Shown: positions 17,784 to 26,285 of the stretch, in pieces
Layout: each line of letters starts with the position of its first letter
How positions within the stretch are numbered: the stretch's first letter is position 1
Assembly (NCBI RefSeq): GCF_004022705.2
Contig: NZ_RZOY02000003.1
Location: 248,001-312,000, forward strand
Length of the DNA: 64,000 nt
Direction of reading: 5' to 3'
From: Mesorhizobium sp. M2D.F.Ca.ET.226.01.1.1
GTDB taxonomy: Bacteria; Pseudomonadota; Alphaproteobacteria; Rhizobiales; Rhizobiaceae
Notes under the pieces: model-generated
Told to the model about the DNA's origin: nothing
Seen by the model: only the letters and a program-made list of their open reading frames with translations
The model's database searches: none
Made by a program: the position numbers and the translations under genes

Positions 17784-19141
17784 CCAGCGTCAACCAGACC
17801 CTGCCGGGCTTTGCTTCGACCCAGTCCCAGCCCCGGCAGCACGCCGCCGGCGGCAAGGACAAGGATCAGAATTTCGGCGAGATGCTGCACCGGACGGAAA
17901 AGCCCGATCGGCCACAGGACAAGCACGCGACCATATTGCCGGACGCGCATCTGGCAAAGCGCTCAACGCCCAACAGCGGCAAGCAGGAGCCGGACCAGGA
18001 TCCCCAAGGGAAAACCGGCTCGCAGAAAGCTGCGGGAAAGTCCACAAGGACCGCCGCCGCCCGGGCCGACGAGGCGAAGCCAACGACCGACAAAGATGCC
18101 GCGGCGCAAGTCAACGATTCCACACCGCTGCAGGACCGCCTGCCGTTGCAGATGGCGCTGAGCGACATGAAGCATTTCGCGCAATCGTCGGGCGCAGGCG
18201 GGAAGAGTCCTGACGGTGGAGAAGGTGCTGGCGAGCACGAAGCGCTGGAACTGCAACTGCGCATGGGCAAGCGCGCGACCGTCGGCAATTCCGTCGAGCC
18301 GCTGTCGCGGTCTGCCTGTTCGACGGCGACGGAAGAGTCCGGATCCGACTTTGGCCAGAAGCCGGTGAAGGCGGAAGCGGCCCTCGATATCACGGGCCGC
18401 CGCGATGCCAATGCGTTGCCGGTGCAAGGCGATGAGCCGCAGGCCGGCAGTTCGGTGCCGCCGCAAGGCTGGCGGCCGGCTTCCGCCTCCAAGGCCTCGC
18501 AACAGTCCCAGTCGGCCGCGCAGCAGGCTGCGACCAAGCCGTCTGCTTCCGCCGAGCGCATGGACGTCGTCAGTCAGCAGAGCTTCCCGGCTCCGGCGCA
18601 AAATCCGATCGGCCAGACGGCAACGGCGCTGGTTGAAGCGCTTGCCTCCGACAATGGCGTTCAGCAGGCCTTTGCAAGCGCCTCGGCAGGCTCCCAGACG
18701 ACCAACTCTGTTGCCGTTCCGACACATGTGCTCAAGATCGAGCTCCACCCTTCGGAGCTCGGATCGGTCACCGCCAGCCTGCGGCTCTCGGGCGAGCAAC
18801 TTTCGATTGAGATGAAGCCCGAGACGCACGAGGCATATCGCCGTCTCACCACCGACAGCGATGCCATCGTCAAGTCCATGCGAAGCCTCGGCTTCGATGT
18901 CGACAAGGTCACCATCCTGCAACCCTCGATAGCAGCGCATGCGGCCAGCCGCGCCGACGCAACCAGCGCAATGCCGATGTCGACGGGTCGCGATCAGCCC
19001 TCGTTCCAGCCTGGGAGCTCGGGCGGCAGCGGCGCGGGCGGCGACCGGCAACCCGGAAGGAACGACGGCAATGGCGCACAGGAATTCAGCCGCGCTGCTT
19101 CGCCTGTTCGCGAGCGCGCTGGCGACGATATGTATATCTAG
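17780..19141 (+). CDS. fliK: Flagellar hook-length control protein MotD/FliK
   Basis: 453 residues. The first 290 are Gln, Ala, Ser and Lys rich, low in complexity and probably disordered. The conserved FliK C-terminal domain is about 310-390 (HVLKIELHPSELGSVTASLR, LSIEMKPETHEAYRRL, LGFDVDKVTI). FliK measures the hook and switches export specificity. The rhizobial protein was first named MotD. It overlaps motC by 4 bases and the next gene by 71 bases. Confidence 0.9.
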   Translation: MTSVNQTLPGFASTQSQPRQHAAGGKDKDQNFGEMLHRTEKPDRPQDKHATILPDAHLAKRSTPNSGKQEPDQDPQGKTGSQKAAGKSTRTAAARADEAKPTTDKDAAAQVNDSTPLQDRLPLQMALSDMKHFAQSSGAGGKSPDGGEGAGEHEALELQLRMGKRATVGNSVEPLSRSACSTATEESGSDFGQKPVKAEAALDITGRRDANALPVQGDEPQAGSSVPPQGWRPASASKASQQSQSAAQQAATKPSASAERMDVVSQQSFPAPAQNPIGQTATALVEALASDNGVQQAFASASAGSQTTNSVAVPTHVLKIELHPSELGSVTASLRLSGEQLSIEMKPETHEAYRRLTTDSDAIVKSMRSLGFDVDKVTILQPSIAAHAASRADATSAMPMSTGRDQPSFQPGSSGGSGAGGDRQPGRNDGNGAQEFSRAASPVRERAGDDMYI

Positions 19142-19661
19142 TTTCGCTGCCGGCGCCGCCGACGCCGCCGCCAATCCCTGCGAGCCGGAGATCCTGCGCG
19201 CCGCCGATCGCTACGGCGTGCCGGCGGGCATCCTCTACGCGGTCGGCCTGACCGAGACCGGAAAGAAGGGCAGCCTTCAGCCTAACGCCATGAATATAGA
19301 AGGAAAAGCCATCTTTCCACGCAGCCGCGGCGAAGCGCTCGCCACGTTCGAGAACGCGCGACGCGAGGGCAAGACATTGATCGACCTCGGCTGCATGCAG
19401 ATCAACCACCACTATCACGGTGATCATTTCCGCAGCGTCGACGACATGCTCGACCCGCACCAGAATGTCGACTACGCCGCGCGCTTCCTGGCCAGCCTGC
19501 ACGCCCGGCATATGACCTGGTCGATGGCTGTCGCCCGCTACCATGCCGGCCCGGACAACGACCCGGCGCAGAAGGTCTATGTCTGCCGCGTCATCGCCAA
19601 CATGGTCGCCACCGGCTTCGGCAAATGGACGCCGAATGCCAGCGCCTTCTGCAATCAGTAG
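19071..19661 (+). CDS. Flagellar-cluster lytic transglycosylase
   Basis: 196 residues with a signal peptide (to about residue 27, AAGAADAAAN) and an SLT-type lysozyme-like domain. YAVGLTETGKKG contains the probable catalytic Glu, followed by LGCMQINHHYHGDHF and VARYHAGP, typical of transglycosylase family 1. It probably opens the peptidoglycan for the rod, standing in for the muramidase domain missing from rhizobial FlgJ. The ATG at 19071 lies inside fliK, behind GGAAGGAACGAC; the overlap with fliK is 71 bases. Confidence 0.87.
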   Translation: MAHRNSAALLRLFASALATICISSFAAGAADAAANPCEPEILRAADRYGVPAGILYAVGLTETGKKGSLQPNAMNIEGKAIFPRSRGEALATFENARREGKTLIDLGCMQINHHYHGDHFRSVDDMLDPHQNVDYAARFLASLHARHMTWSMAVARYHAGPDNDPAQKVYVCRVIANMVATGFGKWTPNASAFCNQ

Positions 19662-19691
19662 TTGCTTATCCTCGGCGCCGATCGGCCTTCG

Positions 19692-19850
19692 TCAGCCTAT
19701 GCGCCGGCGCCAATATTCGTCCGCCAAGAGTGGGGGCAAATACACCTGCACAACCGCTTTTATTACGGCTCCCAAAAAAACTCCCAAGAAAATAGCTACA
19801 AGAAATGATGGTTTTCCAGGATACGCCGGGCCGGGTACCCCTTTCCGCAC
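19692..19850 (-). CDS. Possible 52-residue membrane peptide, antisense to the rem leader
   Basis: A minus-strand frame starting with GTG at 19850 encodes 52 residues with a hydrophobic stretch (SFLVAIFLGVFLGAVIKAVV, about 15-34) followed by VYLPPLLADEYWRRRIG. The codons are AT-rich (TTT, CTT, GTA, GCT, ATT) unlike the surrounding genes. I see no ribosome binding site. It may be a gene remnant, a small membrane protein or chance. Confidence 0.25.
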   Translation of the reverse strand: MRKGVPGPAYPGKPSFLVAIFLGVFLGAVIKAVVQVYLPPLLADEYWRRRIG

Positions 19851-19881
19851 GGGCCAGATGAGCTGATTCGGGGGCGGATCG

Positions 19882-20550
19882 ATGATCGTAATCGTTGATG
19901 AGCGAGAGCTCGTAACAGAGGGCTACTCTTCACTTTTCGATCGCGAGGGCGTGGCCACGGCCGGCTTTGCGCCGGGTGAATTCGACGAGTGGGTGAGTTC
20001 CGCCGCCGACACCGATCTCAGATCCGTCAGAGCCTTTCTCATCGGCGACTGCCGTGATGGCGCGATATCGCCGCGCCAGATCCGCGACCGCACTGGCGCG
20101 CCGGTGATCGCGCTCAGCGAACACCATTCGCTCGAACATACGCTGCGGCTGTTCGAAAGCGGTGTCGATGACGTCGTGCGCAAGCCTGTCCATATCCGCG
20201 AGATCCTCGCCCGTATCACTGCCATCCGCCGACGCGGCTCCGAAGAGGCCGCCTACACCGAAGTCGGCTCGATGCGTATCTTCATGGACGGCCGCGATCC
20301 AGAGATCGACGGCGAGCCGCTGCCGCTGCCGCGGCGCGAGCGGCGCATCCTGGAATACCTGGCCAGCAACCGCGGCCGGCGCGTGACCAAGACGCAGGTC
20401 TTCAACGCCATCTACGGCATCTTCGACGAGGAGGTCGAAGAGAACGTGGTGGAGAGCCACATCTCGAAGCTGCGCAAGAAGCTGCGCGAGAAACTCGGCC
20501 GCGATCCGATCGATTCCAAACGGTTTCTCGGCTACAGGCTGGTGTTTTGA
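19882..20550 (+). CDS. rem: Motility response regulator Rem
   Basis: 222-residue OmpR-family regulator. The receiver domain (1-115) has an acidic pocket VDERE at 5-9, candidate phospho-Asp residues at 56 or 59 (IGDCRDG) and Lys in VRKPVH. The C-terminal winged helix has [20 protein letters not shown] and [18 protein letters not shown]. In S. meliloti Rem is the orphan regulator that activates flagellar, motor and chemotaxis genes during growth. No sensor kinase is near. The 220-base leader and position before flgE match the known cluster. Confidence 0.9.
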   Translation: MIVIVDERELVTEGYSSLFDREGVATAGFAPGEFDEWVSSAADTDLRSVRAFLIGDCRDGAISPRQIRDRTGAPVIALSEHHSLEHTLRLFESGVDDVVRKPVHIREILARITAIRRRGSEEAAYTEVGSMRIFMDGRDPEIDGEPLPLPRRERRILEYLASNRGRRVTKTQVFNAIYGIFDEEVEENVVESHISKLRKKLREKLGRDPIDSKRFLGYRLVF

Positions 20551-20561
20551 TGGCCGCCCTA

Positions 20562-20629
20562 GAGCATGATCCCGAAAAGGTCCGCGAAAGCAAAAAGCGG
20601 GAACCGTTTTTCGGACAAAGATCATGCTC
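20562..20629. repeat. Palindromic intergenic repeat, copy A
   Basis: Outer arms GAGCATGAT (20562-20570) and ATCATGCTC (20621-20629) enclose CCCGAAAA and TTTTTCGG inner arms. Related elements occur at 45038 and 55191. The pattern is a short palindromic element with conserved outer and inner arms and a variable centre. Confidence 0.8.
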
Positions 20630-20640
20630 CAACAAAGAGT

Positions 20641-20681
20641 TTGGGCGTGATGGCGATTCAACGAAACGCCATCACGCCCAA
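20641..20681. repeat. Perfect 15-base hairpin beside repeat A
   Basis: TTGGGCGTGATGGCG (20641-20655) and its exact reverse complement (20667-20681) are separated by 11 bases (ATTCAACGAAA). No T-run follows on the plus strand. It may act as a transcript end for rem or be part of a composite repeat with the element at 20562. Confidence 0.7.
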
Positions 20682-20761
20682 GGCTCGTCCCGCGCCAGCC
20701 TCGCGCAAGACACGAGGCATAGTTTCATGGCCTCCTACCCAGGCACTGCGGAGATCCATCG

Positions 20762-22018
20762 ATGAGCCTCTACGGAATGATGCGGACCGGCGTTTCCGGT
20801 ATGAACGCGCAGGCCAACCGCTTGTCCACGGTGGCCGACAATATCGCCAACTCCGACACCACCGGCTACAAGCGCTCCTCGGCCGAGTTCTCGTCGCTGA
20901 TCATGCCCGGCACCGGAGGCGCCTACAATTCCGGCGGCGTGACGACGACGATCCGCTCCGCCGTCAGCACGCAGGGCGTCATGACCTACACCACCTCGGT
21001 GTCCGACCTCGCCGTCAACGGCGACGGCTTCTTCGTCGTGCAGGATGCCGGCGGCACGCCCTACCTCACCCGCGCCGGTTCCTTCGTTCCGGACGCGCAA
21101 GGCCGGCTGGTCAATGCCGCGGGCTACCAGCTGATGGCATACGACTACGCCAACGGCGATCCGGCCGCGACCGCCAACGGCTTCGAGGGCCTGGTGCCGG
21201 TGCAGATCTCCGACCAGGCAATGACGGCGACGCCGAGCACGGATGGCACCTTCAGCGGTAACCTGCCGGCCGGCGCCACTCCGGTCGCGGCCGGCAGCCT
21301 GCCCTCCACCAACAGCGCTTCGGCGCAGTACACGTCGAAAACCTCGCTGGTCGCCTACGACAATCTCGGCAATAAGAAACTGCTCGACGTCTACTTCACC
21401 AACACCGGCGCGGGCACTTGGGAGGTCGCGGTCTTCGACCAGTCGAAGGCGACGCCGGGCACCTCCTTCCCCTATACTGGCGGCGCGCTGGGTACGGCCA
21501 ACCTCACCTTCGACACCACCACCGGCAAGCTCACCGGCGCGACCACGGGCGTTTCCTTCACCGTTCCGGGAGGCCAGACCCTCAACCTCGATCTGTCCAA
21601 GCTGACCCAGCTCGGCACCGGCTTTACCGTCGCCGACGCCAAGGTCAACGGCAACGCGCCGAGCTCCATCCAGAAGGTCCAGATCGGCCAGGACGGCGTC
21701 ATCTACGCGCAGTTCGCCGACGGCTCGACCAAGGCGCTCTATAAGATCCCGCTCGCCGACGTTCAGAGCCCCGACAACCTCACCGCCATGCCCGGCAACA
21801 TCTATGTGGAGAGCACCGATTCCGGCGCGGTCCATATCGGCTTCGCCAATGAGGGCAAGCTCGGCTCCATCGTCTCCGGAGCGCTTGAAAATTCCAACGT
21901 CGATATCGCCGAGGAACTGACCAACATGATTGCGGCGCAGCGCAGCTACACCGCCAATTCCAAGGTCTTCCAGACCGGCTCGGACCTGATGGACGTCCTC
22001 GTCAACCTGAAGAGATAA
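20762..22018 (+). CDS. flgE: Flagellar hook protein FlgE
   Basis: 418 residues, a usual hook protein length. The N-terminal SGMNAQANRLSTVADNIANS and DTTGYKRSSAEFSS and the C-terminal ALENSNVDIAEELTNMIAAQ are hook/rod D0 signatures. The centre holds the Ala/Thr/Gly-rich D1-D2 regions. FlgE polymerises on the rod cap, and its length is set by FliK (17780). It begins the flgE-flgK-flgL-flaF-flbT-flgD-fliQ run. Confidence 0.96.
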   Translation: MSLYGMMRTGVSGMNAQANRLSTVADNIANSDTTGYKRSSAEFSSLIMPGTGGAYNSGGVTTTIRSAVSTQGVMTYTTSVSDLAVNGDGFFVVQDAGGTPYLTRAGSFVPDAQGRLVNAAGYQLMAYDYANGDPAATANGFEGLVPVQISDQAMTATPSTDGTFSGNLPAGATPVAAGSLPSTNSASAQYTSKTSLVAYDNLGNKKLLDVYFTNTGAGTWEVAVFDQSKATPGTSFPYTGGALGTANLTFDTTTGKLTGATTGVSFTVPGGQTLNLDLSKLTQLGTGFTVADAKVNGNAPSSIQKVQIGQDGVIYAQFADGSTKALYKIPLADVQSPDNLTAMPGNIYVESTDSGAVHIGFANEGKLGSIVSGALENSNVDIAEELTNMIAAQRSYTANSKVFQTGSDLMDVLVNLKR

Positions 22019-22047
22019 CCGACGGGCGCCGCCCGTGAAAGATCTGC

Positions 22048-23499
22048 ATGTCGCTTTCCTCCGCACTAAGCATTGCCCAGTCGGCGCTTCTGGCCACGTC
22101 CAAGCAAACCAGCGTCGTATCGCGCAATGTGGCCGATGCGTCGAACCCCGACTATACCCGCCGCATCGCCGTGGTAACCAGCACGGCGCCCGGCGCCAGA
22201 ATGGTGGAGATCCAGCGCACCGCGAATGAGCTACTGTTCCGCCAGAACCTTTCGGCTCTGTCGACGTCGAGCGGCCAAAGCACGCTTTATGACGGCATGG
22301 ATCAGCTCGATCTCTCGGTCAACGGGGTCGACAACGCGTCGTCTCCCTCGACGGCCATCGCCAATTTGCAGAAGGCCCTGCAGCTCTACGCCACCACACC
22401 GTCGAACCAGAACCTCGGCACCAGTGTCGTCGACGCCGCCAAGCAGGTGGTGAATTCGCTGAACAGCGGCACCAAGGCGATCCAGGATTTCCGCACTCAG
22501 GCGGACAGCCAGATCGCCACTGCCGTCGACGACCTCAACTCGTTGCTCAGCCAGTTCCAGGACGCCAACAAGGCCGTCATCTCGGGCACCCGTTCCGGCA
22601 CCGACGTGTCCGATGCGCTCGACCAGCGCGACGCGCTTTTGAAGAAGATTTCGGAATATGTCCCGATCTCGACCTTCACGCGCGGCGACAACGACATGGT
22701 CATCACCACCAAGGACGGCACGACGCTGTTCGAGACCGTGCCGCGTTCGGTGACCTTCACGCCTTCGTCCGGCTATTCGGCCGGCACGCCCGGCAACACG
22801 ATCTACATCGACAACGTGCCGGTTTCGGCGGGCACCACCGACAACACCACCGCCGATGGCAAGCTGGCGGGCCTGTTGAAGCTGCGCGACGGCGTCGCCT
22901 CGACCATGCAGAGCCAGCTCGACGAAATCGCGCGCGGCCTTGTCACGGCATTTGCCGAGACCGCGCCGTCGCAGCCCAATGCGACCGGCCTGTTCACGTG
23001 GTCCGGTGCGCCGGCAATTCCGGCCGCCGGCACCCTGGTCAACGGCCTCGCCGGCTCGATCAGCATCAACGCCGCCTTCGATCCGAGCGCCGGCGGCAAT
23101 CCCGCGCTGTTGCGCGACGGCGGCGCCAATGGCGCGGCCTATGTCGTCAACACCGGCGGCGCATCCTATGCGGACCTTTTGATCAGCTACGGCAACAAGC
23201 TTGATCAGCCGATGGCCTTCGACAGCTCAGCCGGCATCACCGTCAGCTCCGGCGTCTCCGACTACGCGGCCAATGCCAACGGCTGGTTCGAAGGCGTACG
23301 CCAGCAGGCCTCGACCAATGCCGACAACAAGCAGGCGCTGGCGGCACGCACCGCCGAGGCGCTGTCGAACGACACCGGCGTCAATGTCGATCAGGAGATG
23401 TCCCTGCTCCTCGACCTCGAGCACACCTATCAGGCATCGGCGCATATGATGAAGACGGTCGGCGACATGCTGGACTCCCTGTTGGCCGCGGTGGGATAA
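22048..23499 (+). CDS. flgK: Hook-filament junction protein FlgK (HAP1)
   Basis: 483 residues. The N-terminal signature SVVSRNVADASNPDYTRRIAV and the C-terminal VNVDQEMSLLLDLEHTYQAS are FlgK-like. The first junction protein between hook and filament. A FlgN-like chaperone candidate is encoded at 44628. It is followed by flgL after 3 bases. Confidence 0.95.
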   Translation: MSLSSALSIAQSALLATSKQTSVVSRNVADASNPDYTRRIAVVTSTAPGARMVEIQRTANELLFRQNLSALSTSSGQSTLYDGMDQLDLSVNGVDNASSPSTAIANLQKALQLYATTPSNQNLGTSVVDAAKQVVNSLNSGTKAIQDFRTQADSQIATAVDDLNSLLSQFQDANKAVISGTRSGTDVSDALDQRDALLKKISEYVPISTFTRGDNDMVITTKDGTTLFETVPRSVTFTPSSGYSAGTPGNTIYIDNVPVSAGTTDNTTADGKLAGLLKLRDGVASTMQSQLDEIARGLVTAFAETAPSQPNATGLFTWSGAPAIPAAGTLVNGLAGSISINAAFDPSAGGNPALLRDGGANGAAYVVNTGGASYADLLISYGNKLDQPMAFDSSAGITVSSGVSDYAANANGWFEGVRQQASTNADNKQALAARTAEALSNDTGVNVDQEMSLLLDLEHTYQASAHMMKTVGDMLDSLLAAVG

Positions 23500-23502
23500 T
23501 TC

Positions 23503-24552
23503 ATGAGAGCGACCGGCGTTTCCTCAGCTGCCATTTCCAACGCGCTGCGTTATCAGCAGGCGAAGATGCAGGCCGATCTCGTCAAGGCGACGAAGGAGTC
23601 ACAGACCGGCACAGTCGCCGATGTCGGCCTGGCGCTTGGCAGCCGCACGACCCAGGCAGTCACCTTCCAGCGCGATCTCGACCGGCTGAACGGCATTGTC
23701 GATTCCAACGCGCTCGTCACCGCGCGCCTGAAATCGACCCAGGATTCGCTCGGCCAGATCGCCAACACCGCGCAGAGCTTCCTGTCCGCGCTGACCAGCG
23801 GCGTGTCGGGCGACTCCTCGACCAGCATCCTGCAAACCGCCGGCGCCTCGGCGCTGCAGCAGATGACCGGCATCCTCAACACCAGCGTCAACGGCGAATA
23901 TCTGTTTGCCGGCACCAACACAGACGTCAAGCCGATCGACGATTTCAATGCTGCCGGCTCGCCGGCCAAGGCTGCGTTCGATGCCGCCTTTACCAGCTAT
24001 TTCGGCTTTTCCCAGACGGCCCCGGCGGCAGCCAACATCACCGCCGCGCAGATGGACAATTTCATCACCACGCAGGTCGAGCCGCAATTCCTGGGCTCCG
24101 GCTGGCAGGCCAACTGGTCGAGCGCCACCGACGAGCAGATCACCAGCCGCATTTCGCTCAACGAAACCACCCAGACCTCGGTCAGCGCCAACGAGGTGGG
24201 CATCCGCAAGCTCGCCATGGCGGCCGCCATGGTCAGCAGCCTGATGACCGGCAGCATCAGCGAGGCCGCGCAGAACGCGGTCGTCAGCCGCGCGCAGGCG
24301 CTGGTCGGCGAAGCCATAGGCGGCATTACCCAGGCACGGGCGGAAACGGGTATCGCGGAGCAGCGCGTGTCCGATGCCAGCGACCGCATGAAGACCCAGG
24401 TCGACCTCTTCGAGAAGCATATCGTCGATCTCGAAGGCGTCGATCCCGCGGAAGCAGCGACCCGCGTCGCCGACCTGACGCAGCATATCGAGACGTCCTT
24501 TGCCTTGACTGCGCGTCTACAGCAGCTCAGCCTGCTGAACTATCTGACCTGA
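23503..24552 (+). CDS. flgL: Hook-filament junction protein FlgL (HAP3)
   Basis: 349 residues with flagellin-like ends: an N-terminal helix with ALRYQQAKMQADLVKATKES and a C-terminal ALTARLQQLSLLNYLT. The INTSVNGEYLFAGTNTDVKP-type segment (about 127-145) is characteristic of FlgL. It forms the second junction zone below the filament. Confidence 0.93.
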   Translation: MRATGVSSAAISNALRYQQAKMQADLVKATKESQTGTVADVGLALGSRTTQAVTFQRDLDRLNGIVDSNALVTARLKSTQDSLGQIANTAQSFLSALTSGVSGDSSTSILQTAGASALQQMTGILNTSVNGEYLFAGTNTDVKPIDDFNAAGSPAKAAFDAAFTSYFGFSQTAPAAANITAAQMDNFITTQVEPQFLGSGWQANWSSATDEQITSRISLNETTQTSVSANEVGIRKLAMAAAMVSSLMTGSISEAAQNAVVSRAQALVGEAIGGITQARAETGIAEQRVSDASDRMKTQVDLFEKHIVDLEGVDPAEAATRVADLTQHIETSFALTARLQQLSLLNYLT

Positions 24553-24583
24553 ACTCTCACACCGGAACGCCAGAGCGCCGACG

Positions 24584-24931
24584 ATGTATCAATTCTCCTA
24601 CGCAGACATCCAGACCGACTCCGTCGCCGACGCCAAGGACCGGGAGCGGCAGCTGCTGACCCGCTCGATCGACATGCTGGCGGCGGCGGCCGCGGTCGGC
24701 ACCGACTCGATGGAGGCGGTCGAGGCGCTGCACTTCACCAACCGCATCTGGACCACATTCGTCGAGGATCTCGGCTCCAGCGACAACGCGCTCCCCAGGG
24801 AGCTGCGCGCCAACCTGATCTCCATCGGCCTGTGGCTGTTGCGCGAGACCGAAGACATCCGCCAGGGCCGCACCAACAATTTCGAAGGATTGATCGAGGT
24901 TTCCCAGATCATCCGAGACGGCATCCAATGA
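24584..24931 (+). CDS. flaF: Flagellin biosynthesis regulator FlaF
   Basis: 115 residues, the normal FlaF size, with the conserved NRIWTTFVEDLGSSDNALP and LRANLISIGLWLLRETE segments. In Caulobacter and relatives FlaF is needed for flagellin synthesis and secretion and works against FlbT. The stop overlaps the flbT start by 4 bases (ATGA). Confidence 0.93.
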   Translation: MYQFSYADIQTDSVADAKDRERQLLTRSIDMLAAAAAVGTDSMEAVEALHFTNRIWTTFVEDLGSSDNALPRELRANLISIGLWLLRETEDIRQGRTNNFEGLIEVSQIIRDGIQ

Positions 24932-25365
24932 CCAACACGTTGAAAATCTCGCTGAAGCCCAACGAGAAGATCTACATCAACGGCGCCGTCATCCGCGTCG
25001 ACCGAAAGGTCACCATCGAGCTGATGAACGACGTGCAGTTCCTGCTCGAAAGCCATGTCCTCCAGGCCGACCAGGCCTCGACGCCGCTCAGGCAGCTTTA
25101 TTTCATCGTCCAGATCATGCTGATCAATCCGTTGGGCGCCGCGGAAGCGCGCGACATGTTCCGCCGCTCGCTGCCGATGCTGATCGCAAGCTTCGACAAC
25201 CAGGACATCTGCAAGGGCCTGAAGCAGATCGACCGCATGGTCGGCGAGGACGAGATCTACGAGGCGCTGAAGGCGATCCGCGCGCTCTATCCGCTCGAAC
25301 GCAAGGCACTCGAGGGCGGTGACGAGATTCCTGAAGCACCGCGCGCATTGGCTGTAGGAGAATAA
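24928..25365 (+). CDS. flbT: Flagellin post-transcriptional repressor FlbT
   Basis: 145 residues beginning at the ATG that overlaps the flaF stop; the longer frame from 24832 is rejected. The FlbT signature LKPNEKIYINGAVIRVDRK is at about 7-25, and LYFIVQIMLINPLGAAEARD at about 58-77. FlbT binds the 5' region of flagellin mRNA in Caulobacter. The long flagellin leaders here (9931 and 11209) are possible targets, which is inference. Confidence 0.93.
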   Translation: MTNTLKISLKPNEKIYINGAVIRVDRKVTIELMNDVQFLLESHVLQADQASTPLRQLYFIVQIMLINPLGAAEARDMFRRSLPMLIASFDNQDICKGLKQIDRMVGEDEIYEALKAIRALYPLERKALEGGDEIPEAPRALAVGE

Positions 25366-25366
25366 G

Positions 25367-25774
25367 ATGCCCGTCGACATGACGACAACGATACCGGTTG
25401 GCGCCAACCAGGCCAGCCAGCAGACCTCGAAGACGGCGGTGGATTACCAGTCGTTCCTGAAGCTCTTGATCGCCGAGATGAAAAACCAGGATCCGACGAA
25501 GCCGATGGATTCGACGCAGTATGTCGCGCAGCTCGCCACCTTCTCCCAGGTCGAGCAGTCGGTGCAGACCAACACCAAGCTCGATCAGATCATGCAGTCC
25601 TCGGCATTGTCGCAGGCCGACGCGCTGATCGGCCGCTCGATAACCTCGGCCGACGGCAAGACCACCGGCACGGTGGCTTCGGTGACGCTCTCCAGCAACG
25701 GGTTGATCGCCGTGCTGCAGGACGGCACCAAGGTCCCGGTCGGCGCAGGCGTCTCGATCAAGCCGGCCGCCTAG
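25367..25774 (+). CDS. flgD: Hook assembly cap protein FlgD
   Basis: 135 residues with the FlgD N-terminal motif FLKLLIAEMKNQDPTKPMDS at about 25-44, followed by ATFSQVEQSVQTN. It is short: the Fn3/Tudor-like part of enterobacterial FlgD is reduced to a small domain (GRSITSADGKTTGTVASVTL). This short form is common in rhizobia. FlgD caps the growing hook. Confidence 0.93.
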   Translation: MPVDMTTTIPVGANQASQQTSKTAVDYQSFLKLLIAEMKNQDPTKPMDSTQYVAQLATFSQVEQSVQTNTKLDQIMQSSALSQADALIGRSITSADGKTTGTVASVTLSSNGLIAVLQDGTKVPVGAGVSIKPAA

Positions 25775-25791
25775 CCGCACAGGGACAGTCC

Positions 25792-26058
25792 ATGAACGAG
25801 GCCGACGCCCTCGATATCGTCCAGTACGCGGTGTGGACGGTTCTCACCGCTTCAGCTCCCGTGGTGCTTGTGGCGATGGTGGTCGGTATCGGCATCGCGC
25901 TCATCCAGGCGCTGACCCAGATCCAGGAAATCACGCTGACCTTCGTGCCGAAGATCGTCGCCATCTTGCTTGTGGTGGCGCTGACCGGCCCGTTCATCGG
26001 CAGCCAGATCTCGGCCTTCACCAACGTCATCTTCGAACGCATCGAACACGGTTTCTGA
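25792..26058 (+). CDS. fliQ: Flagellar export gate protein FliQ
   Basis: 88 residues with two membrane spans (about 17-39 and 50-72). AVWTVLTASAPVVLVAMVVG and QALTQIQEITLTFVPKI are FliQ signatures. It is part of the FliPQR pore. In S. meliloti flhA follows directly; here 5.6 kb of unrelated genes intervene. Confidence 0.96.
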   Translation: MNEADALDIVQYAVWTVLTASAPVVLVAMVVGIGIALIQALTQIQEITLTFVPKIVAILLVVALTGPFIGSQISAFTNVIFERIEHGF

Positions 26059-26285
26059 CGCCTGATCACCATGCGCTCGGGCTTCGCGGGAGCAGCGAGA
26101 CGACAGGCCCGGCCGAGGTCGAAGGCACGCAACAGCGAAAAGTTGGTCCAGACCGGCTAGATGCTTGGTTTAAAGCTTCGCCGACGCATTTTCGCCTTTG
26201 CCGTCCTGTTGTTGGGTCGCACTCTTTGGCGAGTCGCCGGCCGTTCCAGGCGCGGCGCGCATATACGGCGGACGAAGGCGCAACC

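Noticed and set aside
25833..26285. N-terminal extension of the MFS exporter into fliQ
   Set aside because: Those 151 codons overlap fliQ in another frame and have a shadow composition; the exporter begins at 26286.
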